Under the pieces are notes generated by a model. That model did not search any database. It had not been told where the DNA came from and saw only the letters and a program-made list of their open reading frames with translations. A stretch of 7,409 bases of DNA from Acidobacteriota bacterium (GTDB lineage Bacteria > Acidobacteriota > Terriglobia > Versatilivoradales > Versatilivoraceae): the NCBI GenBank assembly GCA_028875135.1, contig JAPPFQ010000754.1, positions 1 to 7,409 on the forward strand, written 5' to 3'. The stretch's first letter is position 1. The number at the start of each line of letters is the position of its first letter. This document shows, piece after piece, positions 1 through 4,980 of the stretch. The position numbers were made by a program, and so were the translations under genes.

Positions 1-605
1 TCGAGCGAAACGTTGTGGGCAACCAGGCGATTGGGATCGAGCTGGATCTCATACGTCTTGAGCTCGCCACCGTAGGAATTCACCTCGACGACACCGGGTA
101 CCGACTGCAGCTTGAACCCGATCTCCCAGTCGAGGATGCTGCGCAACTCCATCGGGGTATACCCTTCGCCACGAACCTCGAACTGGTAGATCTCGCCCAG
201 CCCAGTGCTGATTGGTCCCATGGAGGGTGTGCCGTAACCCTCCGGAATCAACTCGCGGGCCTCCGGCAGCCGTTCCATTACGAGCCGGCGCGCGAAGTAG
301 AGATCGATCGACTCTTCGAAATAGATGTAGACCGACGAGAGTCCGAACCGGGAAACCGATCGGATCTTGGTGATGCCGGGAAGGCCGCTCATGGCGGTTT
401 CGACCGGAAACGTCACGAACTGCTCGACCTCCACCGGCCCGAGCCCGGGCGTCTGGGTCAGCACCGCCACCTGGTTTGGAGTCACGTCGGGCACCGCGTC
501 GATCGGCAACTGAAACATCGAGTAGACGCCGAATCCGGCAGCCAACAGAGTGAAGGCCAGGATGAGAAACCGGTTGCGGAGGGAGAAATCTATGAGGCGA
601 TGCAT
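1..605 (-). CDS. CusA/CzcA-type heavy-metal RND efflux pump, N-terminal part (truncated by window edge)
   Basis: This is the start of an inner-membrane RND pump that uses the proton gradient to export metal cations (Cu/Ag, or Co/Zn/Cd/Ni) from periplasm or cytoplasm through the tripartite channel. The 201 residues read here open with MHRLIDFSLRNRFLILAFTL, a short cytoplasmic helix followed by TM1 (about 12-30). Next come PIDAVPDVTPNQVAVLTQ (34-51) and PGLGPVEVEQFVTFPVE (53-69), which are hallmarks of the heavy-metal (HME) RND subfamily. The porter-domain sequence SVYIYFEE and GTPSMGPISTGLGEIYQF (125-142) follows. Family members run to about 1,030-1,050 residues, so roughly 80% lies left of the window. 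The ATG at 605 gives the standard family N-terminus, 13 nt after the adaptor stop. No good Shine-Dalgarno precedes it, so translational coupling is likely. The metal cannot be told: the methionine and TM4 acidic residues that discriminate lie outside. Family assignment is firm; substrate is unknown. Confidence 0.95.
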   Translation of the reverse strand, partial: MHRLIDFSLRNRFLILAFTLLAAGFGVYSMFQLPIDAVPDVTPNQVAVLTQTPGLGPVEVEQFVTFPVETAMSGLPGITKIRSVSRFGLSSVYIYFEESIDLYFARRLVMERLPEARELIPEGYGTPSMGPISTGLGEIYQFEVRGEGYTPMELRSILDWEIGFKLQSVPGVVEVNSYGGELKTYEIQLDPNRLVAHNVSL

Positions 606-618
606 GTTGGCGGGAGTG

Positions 619-1956
619 CTAGTGGGAGTGGCCGATCCGCTCGTGCAGCAAGGCGGTCTTCAGGTAGAAGCTGCCCGTCGACACGATCGTTTCGCCGGGG
701 TCCAGTCCTCCAACCACCTCCACCCGGCCGTCAGCCGTCGAACCGAGCGTCACGTCGCGGCGCTCAAAGGTGGTCGGGCCTGCCCGCACGAAGACAACCG
801 ACTGACCGTCAATCTGTTGGACCGCATCGACGGGAGCCACCAGCGTGGAAACCCTCTCATTTGTGGGGATGGAAACCCTGGTGAACATGCCGAGCTTCAG
901 CGCCTTGTCGCGGTTTGTGACAACACAGCGGACGTGAGCGGCGCGCGTGCTCATTTCGATGGTATCGGAGATGTAGGTAATGCGGCCGGTGAACACCCGG
1001 TCCGGATAGGCATCGACCCGAATAGTGACCTCGGCGTCCGTGGGGAGGCGCCCCAGGTCGGGCTCGTAGACGTCGGCGAGAACCCAAACCGTCGACATGT
1101 TGGTGATCGTCAACAGCTCGCGGTCCGGTTCGACCAGATCGCCGACTGCCACGCCGAACTCCGTCACGGTTCCGCCGAACGGTGCGCGGAGCACATTGAG
1201 AGACATTTCGCGGTGCCGTTCCGCGGCTACCCGCATCTCCTCGGCGCTACCGGTTGGGGCGACTTCCGACAGGTCTTCGTCCGTCAGTCCGAAGCGATGA
1301 ATCCGCTCCTCGATTCTGCTCACCTCCGCCTGGGTGCTGACCAGGCCGGCCTGAGCCTGCTCGAACTCCGACCGGCGCAGATCGAGGGCCTGCTGAGAGA
1401 TCGCCTCCAGGCCAATCAATTGCTCTGCCCGTTGCAAGCTGCGTTGCAAGACCTGCAGGTCGGCCTCGGCCTGGCGTCGAGCTGCTACCGCCGCCCGGTA
1501 TTCCCCGATGTGGTCCCCAAGCGCGATGTTGTCGTAGTGCACGAGCACCTGTCCCGTCCGTACGCGGTCGCCGAGCCTGACGTCGACTTGCTTGACGACC
1601 CCCTCGGCAAGCGGCCGCAGGTGCACCACCCGTGACGGGACGGGCGTGACCAGGCCGGTCACGTTCATCGGTACGGGATGGGCACGGCGCTCCGCGGTCG
1701 CAACCTGCATGCCGGCGTTCTGCTGGGCCTCCTCTGGAATCTCCAGCGAACCGCGGGCCTGGTCGCCGGCGTGCTCTTCGTCGTCATGGGTCTCGCCGGC
1801 GTGTTCCTCCTCAGCATGGTCTTCCCTGTGGTGAGCCCCGTTGTGTCCCGTTTCCAGGCAGGCTGAACCTGCAGCCGCTCCCAGGCAGATCGCCAGCCAG
1901 ACGAGCACTGCACGCAGCCCGCCTTGTCGGTGCAGTCGGTGATGCAATCCATGCAT
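619..1956 (-). CDS. Periplasmic adaptor (membrane fusion protein) of heavy-metal RND efflux system, CusB/CzcB type
   Basis: This adaptor bridges the RND pump and the outer-membrane channel in the periplasm. The N-terminus has a hydrophobic signal (about 16-30) ending AAAGSAC, so Cys33 may be lipidated, although Gly at -3 is an atypical lipobox. Residues 38-62 are rich in His and acidic residues (for example EEHAGETHDDEEHAG) and look like a metal-binding tether. Then come the first lipoyl half (HLRPLAEGVVKQVDVRLGDR, about 113-132), an alpha-helical hairpin (about 147-222), the second lipoyl half (VLRAPFGGTVTEFGVAVGD, about 256-274), a beta-barrel (about 288-370) and a membrane-proximal domain. 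The C-terminus is HERIGHSH. The ATG at 1956 is chosen over an in-frame TTG at 1962 because GAGGGAG at 1966-1972 lies 9 nt from the ATG but only 3 nt from the TTG. The product is 445 residues. It sits between the channel and pump genes, 25 and 13 nt away. Confidence 0.93.
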   Translation of the reverse strand: MHGLHHRLHRQGGLRAVLVWLAICLGAAAGSACLETGHNGAHHREDHAEEEHAGETHDDEEHAGDQARGSLEIPEEAQQNAGMQVATAERRAHPVPMNVTGLVTPVPSRVVHLRPLAEGVVKQVDVRLGDRVRTGQVLVHYDNIALGDHIGEYRAAVAARRQAEADLQVLQRSLQRAEQLIGLEAISQQALDLRRSEFEQAQAGLVSTQAEVSRIEERIHRFGLTDEDLSEVAPTGSAEEMRVAAERHREMSLNVLRAPFGGTVTEFGVAVGDLVEPDRELLTITNMSTVWVLADVYEPDLGRLPTDAEVTIRVDAYPDRVFTGRITYISDTIEMSTRAAHVRCVVTNRDKALKLGMFTRVSIPTNERVSTLVAPVDAVQQIDGQSVVFVRAGPTTFERRDVTLGSTADGRVEVVGGLDPGETIVSTGSFYLKTALLHERIGHSH

Positions 1957-1965
1957 TTGCAATCG

Positions 1966-1972
1966 CTCCCTC
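1966..1972 (-). promoter_or_regulatory. Ribosome binding site of the efflux adaptor gene
   Basis: GAGGGAG on the minus strand lies in the 25-nt gap after the channel gene's stop codon. It is 9 nt upstream of the ATG at 1956 and only 3 nt from the TTG at 1962, which favours the ATG as the true start. Confidence 0.6.
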
Positions 1973-1981
1973 AGAGCCGGG

Positions 1982-3289
1982 TCACGGTTTTCCTGCCGGC
2001 CGGATGCCGACGGCCGCCGCCATCTCTATCAGACTGATGCGCAGGTCGTACAGAGCCTGGTTGCGCACCTGCTGAGTCACGATGAATTCTCGCTGAACAT
2101 CCAGGAAATCGATCAGAGCGGTCTCGCCAAGATGGTAGGAGGCCTGGATCAGGTCATGCAATTCCCTTGAGCTGCGAAGATACTCCTGGTCGATGTAGCG
2201 AACCCGCTTTGCACTGCTGTCGACGGCGTTGGCCGCCTTTTGCAACTCGCTGTCGACGGCTACCTTGGTCGCTCGTTCGAGTGCCTGGGCCCGGCGTCGC
2301 TCGGCAAAGGCCCGCTGCACTCCAGCGGGATTCAGGCTGCCGAATAACGGGATCGGAAAGCTGACCTCGAAGTCCATGGCGTGCTCGCCGAAATCCCGGC
2401 GGTAGCCCCAGGCGAATGTGACATTTGGAGCGCGCAACGCTACTTGCAGATCCATCTCGGCCTCAGCGCGTTCGCGGGTGAGGCGGGCCGCCTGCAGATC
2501 CGGCCGGATTGAGGCGGCGTCCCTCCGCAACGAATTCAATTCGGCTGTCACGCCCTCATCCGTGGCGATCAGCCCACCGTCCGGACCTCGGAGCGGAGGC
2601 GGTTCCAGCGGATCTATGGCTTCGAACTCCTGGTTCAGGTCGGTTGCTCCGAGCAGATTCAGCAGCACTATGCGTGCATCGCTCACCGCCAGCTCCGTCG
2701 TCAGCACCTGATCGAAGAAGTGGAGACGCTCCACCTGCAGCCGACGAAGTTCCGTGCCCGCCACTTCACCGGCGTTGAACCGGGCCTCGGTCAAACCGAT
2801 GACACGCTCAATATCCTTGAGCGCCGCTCCGGCGGTGGTCCGGTTGGCTTGGGCGAGTACAAGCTGGAAGTATGCCTTGCTTACTTCGAGCTGCAGTTGT
2901 CGAAGTTCATCGGCAACCTCGGAGCGCGCCACCCCGATGCCGGCATCGGCTGCTTTCATGCGGTGCCCGCGACGCCCGGCAGTCTCGATTTCCTGCTCCA
3001 TTCGGACGATCAAGGCCTGGCCGTTAAAGAAGGATGGAAGGCTCGGCCCAAAGATCGAATACTCCTCGCCTTCCACCGCAATCGCCGGGTTCGGTCGGCT
3101 GGCCGCCTCGAGCGCATCCGCCTCCGCGATCTCAACCACGTTCCGAGCGGCGCGGAAATTGGGGTTGGCCGCCTCCGCGATGCTTAGGGCGTCGGCAAGC
3201 GTCAACTTTTTCGGTATCTCCGCATCCTGCCCCGGTGCCGGAATAGAAAACAGCAGCAGGGTGCCGACGATCAGCCCGGTGAGGCTCAT
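1982..3289 (-). CDS. TolC-like outer-membrane efflux channel of heavy-metal RND system, CusC/CzcC type
   Basis: This is the outer-membrane exit duct of the tripartite exporter. From the ATG at 3289 it has 435 residues, the usual size of CzcC-type proteins. A hydrophobic stretch GLIVGTLLLFSI is followed by PAPG|Q, a likely signal peptidase I site near residue 20. The first outer-membrane efflux (OEP) repeat starts with LTLADALSIAEAANP (29-43). It contains EQEIETAGRRGHR (about 98-110), the usual Q.I...G.R signature, and long coiled-coil helices. The second repeat spans about 252-430, with SFPIPLFG and a terminal IDFLDVQREFIVTQQVRNQALYD-like helix (written in part). The start is uncertain. The reading frame stays open to 3463, with an in-frame ATG at 3352 (21 residues longer, more basic n-region) and a TTG at 3463. 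None has a clear Shine-Dalgarno. The 3289 start gives the most compact signal peptide, although its n-region lacks a basic residue. It is the first gene of the operon. Confidence 0.92.
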   Translation of the reverse strand: MSLTGLIVGTLLLFSIPAPGQDAEIPKKLTLADALSIAEAANPNFRAARNVVEIAEADALEAASRPNPAIAVEGEEYSIFGPSLPSFFNGQALIVRMEQEIETAGRRGHRMKAADAGIGVARSEVADELRQLQLEVSKAYFQLVLAQANRTTAGAALKDIERVIGLTEARFNAGEVAGTELRRLQVERLHFFDQVLTTELAVSDARIVLLNLLGATDLNQEFEAIDPLEPPPLRGPDGGLIATDEGVTAELNSLRRDAASIRPDLQAARLTRERAEAEMDLQVALRAPNVTFAWGYRRDFGEHAMDFEVSFPIPLFGSLNPAGVQRAFAERRRAQALERATKVAVDSELQKAANAVDSSAKRVRYIDQEYLRSSRELHDLIQASYHLGETALIDFLDVQREFIVTQQVRNQALYDLRISLIEMAAAVGIRPAGKP

Positions 3290-3475
3290 CGGACGGGAAG
3301 AGGATCCGGGGTTGTGGCTGAGCAAGTACAAATCAAGTAGGAGTCGGGGCATTGCAGTCTGCGGCGAAACTAAACGTAAACGGTTCTCCGGTGGAATAGT
3401 CCGGCTGGTGCCGCCGAAAGCTGAACAGATGAGATCTCCTTGAAAACGTTTATTTGGCAGCAAGTTAGCCGAAGA

Positions 3476-3484
3476 AGTATATCA
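3476..3484 (-). promoter_or_regulatory. Candidate extended -10 promoter for the efflux operon
   Basis: On the minus strand TGATATACT reads as an extended -10 (TG-n-TATACT, five of six bases to TATAAT). No recognisable -35 lies 16-18 nt upstream, which an extended -10 can tolerate. Transcription would begin near 3469, leaving a leader of about 180 nt to the ATG at 3289 or about 117 nt to 3352. Assignment is by motif and position only. Confidence 0.35.
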
Positions 3485-3525
3485 CAGGGCCATCAGAAAT
3501 CCGCACTCAGGCACCGGACGCTACC

Positions 3526-3539
3526 GGCGCTTGAGCGCC
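3526..3539. promoter_or_regulatory. Perfect inverted repeat GGCGCT-TG-AGCGCC, possible operator
   Basis: A 14-bp dyad with 6-bp arms and a 2-bp centre is centred about 63 bp upstream of the predicted leftward transcription start. That is where an activator of a metal-efflux operon could bind. As RNA it could also fold as a 5-bp stem with a four-base loop, but no T-run follows on either strand, so it does not look like a terminator. No regulator gene is in the window, so the binding protein is unknown. Confidence 0.3.
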
Positions 3540-3731
3540 ACCTTGACAACCGCAGACACACTCCGATCAACCTTAAGCAGATTGCTGCGACAACCCATAA
3601 TACAGGGAGTGCCGGTACGTTTTCCCGCTGTGCCGGCTGGCGACACACTGCTATAGCAATTCTTAGACGAAGCCGGCGGAATCCGGGGACGGCGCAAGCG
3701 CATTCGCGCTCGCATCCCGGCTCTCCACTGC

Positions 3732-3740
3732 TGCTATACT
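3732..3740 (+). promoter_or_regulatory. Candidate extended -10 promoter for the Na+/phosphate cotransporter
   Basis: TGCTATACT fits an extended -10 (TG-n-TATACT). The GTG start at 3776 lies about 29 nt beyond the expected transcription start near 3747, with a GAGG ribosome site between. No -35 match is seen at 17 bp. The compact spacing of -10, ribosome site and start makes this the better of the two promoter calls. Confidence 0.45.
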
Positions 3741-3766
3741 GGTCCCCCAAGGCAAGTTCTCACATC

Positions 3767-3770
3767 GAGG
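3767..3770 (+). promoter_or_regulatory. Ribosome binding site supporting the GTG start of the phosphate cotransporter
   Basis: GAGG followed by CACAC and then GTG gives a 5-nt spacing. It decides the start: the upstream open frame back to 3440 has no ATG, reads as basic non-membrane sequence, and would begin upstream of the predicted promoter. Confidence 0.5.
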
Positions 3771-3775
3771 CACAC

Positions 3776-4924
3776 GTGGAACCAGCGAAACAGACAACCG
3801 TCCAGTCAAGAATTGTCCCTTGGCTTGTAGTCATAGTGTCCATATACGTGTTGCTTGTGGCAGTTGACGTGATCGGCAAGGGCTTTCGTCAAGAATTCGG
3901 TGGTGCGGAGGGAGCCGAATCTCTGTTCGCGTTTGCAACAAACCCGTTCATCGGATTGGTTCTCGGCATACTGGCCACCGTATTGATCCAATCCTCCAGC
4001 ACCGTAACTTCCATCATCGTCGCTCTTGTAGCAGGCGGATTGCCTGTTGCCATAGCGATTCCCATGATAATGGGCGCCAACGTGGGAACGACGGTCACCA
4101 ACACGCTGGTCAGTTTCGGCCATGTGAATCGGCCAGGGGAGTTCAGAAACGCGTTTGCGGCCGCCACTGTACACGACTTTTTCAATCTGCTGAGCATCCT
4201 GATATTTCTGCCGTTGGAACTCGCGTTCGGTTTTCTTGAAAAACTGAGCGGCGCTCTAACCCATGTCATTGAGAACATGGGGACTGTCGATGCTTCGGGC
4301 AAGGGCATAGTCAAAATCGCGGTCGGTACCGGTACTGGTTTTGTAGAGTCGTTGACGTCTCCGCTGCCCGACCTGTGGGCGGGCCTGGTTCTGATTGGCG
4401 TGGGAATCGCGCTCATTCTGCTCTCGATCATGTATCTCGGAAGTGCGCTCAAAACCGTCTTCGTGGGCAGGTCCCGAAGGTTTCTGCAAACAGCCGTCGG
4501 AAAGGGTCCGGTGACCGGCATACTTTCCGGCACCGTGGTTACAGTGCTGGTGCAGTCGTCCTCGACGACCACAAGCATCATTGTGCCCCTGGCGGGGAGC
4601 GGCATGATCGGTCTTCGCCATGTCTATCCGTTCACGCTCGGCGCCAACATCGGAACGACAGTCACTGCGCTTCTGGCTGCGACGGCGATTACCGGCGCTA
4701 CTCATGCCATTGCGCACCAGATCGCGATTGCGCACTTTCTTTACAATCTGCTGGGCGTAATCGTTATTTACAGTATTCCCTGGCTGCGACTGATTCCGAC
4801 CGCAGGAGCCGAGTGGATCGCACGGCTGGGAAGTGAGCGCAAAGGATTGGCCATCGCCTACATGCTCTCTGTATTTTTCGCCGTTCCGGGACTGCTTGTA
4901 TTATTCAAGACGTGGCTGTCCTGA
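3776..4924 (+). CDS. Na+/phosphate cotransporter, NptA/PF02690 type
   Basis: This is an inner-membrane carrier of the Na+/Pi cotransporter family (SLC34-like), expected to couple phosphate movement to the sodium gradient. The direction in vivo may be uptake or efflux. From the GTG at 3776 it has 382 residues. It shows the family's two inverted repeats, each with a QSSS motif (IQSSSTVTSI at about 71-80; VQSSSTTTSI at 259-268) and a GAN[VI]GTT motif (100-106 and 289-295). About eight hydrophobic segments are visible, roughly at 15-34, 58-70, 76-98, 129-153, 200-225, 247-260, 311-337 and 357-379. Relatives such as E. coli YjbB carry a C-terminal PhoU-like domain; this protein ends right after the last membrane segment and lacks it. 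GC looks lower than in its neighbours (single 60-base lines counted by hand: 50-58% against 62%). It is transcribed away from the metal-efflux operon and has its own candidate promoter. Family assignment is very secure. Confidence 0.94.
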   Translation: MEPAKQTTVQSRIVPWLVVIVSIYVLLVAVDVIGKGFRQEFGGAEGAESLFAFATNPFIGLVLGILATVLIQSSSTVTSIIVALVAGGLPVAIAIPMIMGANVGTTVTNTLVSFGHVNRPGEFRNAFAAATVHDFFNLLSILIFLPLELAFGFLEKLSGALTHVIENMGTVDASGKGIVKIAVGTGTGFVESLTSPLPDLWAGLVLIGVGIALILLSIMYLGSALKTVFVGRSRRFLQTAVGKGPVTGILSGTVVTVLVQSSSTTTSIIVPLAGSGMIGLRHVYPFTLGANIGTTVTALLAATAITGATHAIAHQIAIAHFLYNLLGVIVIYSIPWLRLIPTAGAEWIARLGSERKGLAIAYMLSVFFAVPGLLVLFKTWLS

Positions 4925-4980
4925 ATTACTCGGTGTCTATCGGCGCCGGCAAATTGGACCTCGAATGGCCAAGAGGCTGA

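Larger units (their letters stand above)
3290..3775. other. Divergent intergenic control region between efflux operon and phosphate transporter
   Basis: These 486 bases have no convincing gene. Reading frames cross them on both strands, but they lack ATG starts with ribosome sites and read as basic, low-quality protein. Visible elements are an AAGGAG on the minus strand (3436-3441) with no start codon at useful distance; an extended -10 facing left (3476-3484); a perfect GGCGCT-TG-AGCGCC dyad (3526-3539); an isolated TTGACA on the plus strand (3543-3548) without a matching -10; GTGCCGG twice, exactly 21 bp apart (3609-3615 and 3630-3636); a 10-bp palindrome TGCTATAGCA (3649-3658); and an extended -10 facing right (3732-3740). 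If the channel starts at 3352 instead, the left edge of this region moves accordingly. Confidence 0.7.

Noticed and set aside
550..1635. Long plus-strand frame (361 residues) opposite the adaptor gene
   Set aside because: It is the antisense shadow of the adaptor CDS: Arg/His-rich, no domain pattern, no ribosome site. The minus-strand frame has clear family motifs.
2754..3443. 229-residue plus-strand frame opposite the channel gene
   Set aside because: Ser/Arg/Ala-rich antisense shadow of the outer-membrane channel, with no ribosome site or family features.
3543..3548. TTGACA as a -35 box on the plus strand
   Set aside because: No acceptable -10 lies 16-18 bp downstream (the sequence there is around GATCAACC), and it is more than 200 bp from the transporter start.
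3440..3775. N-terminal extension of the phosphate cotransporter back to 3440
   Set aside because: The extension starts at TTG, reads as basic soluble sequence unlike the family, and runs across the candidate promoter and ribosome site that serve the GTG at 3776.
4925..4980. Terminator between the transporter and recD2
   Set aside because: Only a short GC-rich palindrome (CGGCGCCG) is present, with no stem of useful length and no T-run.
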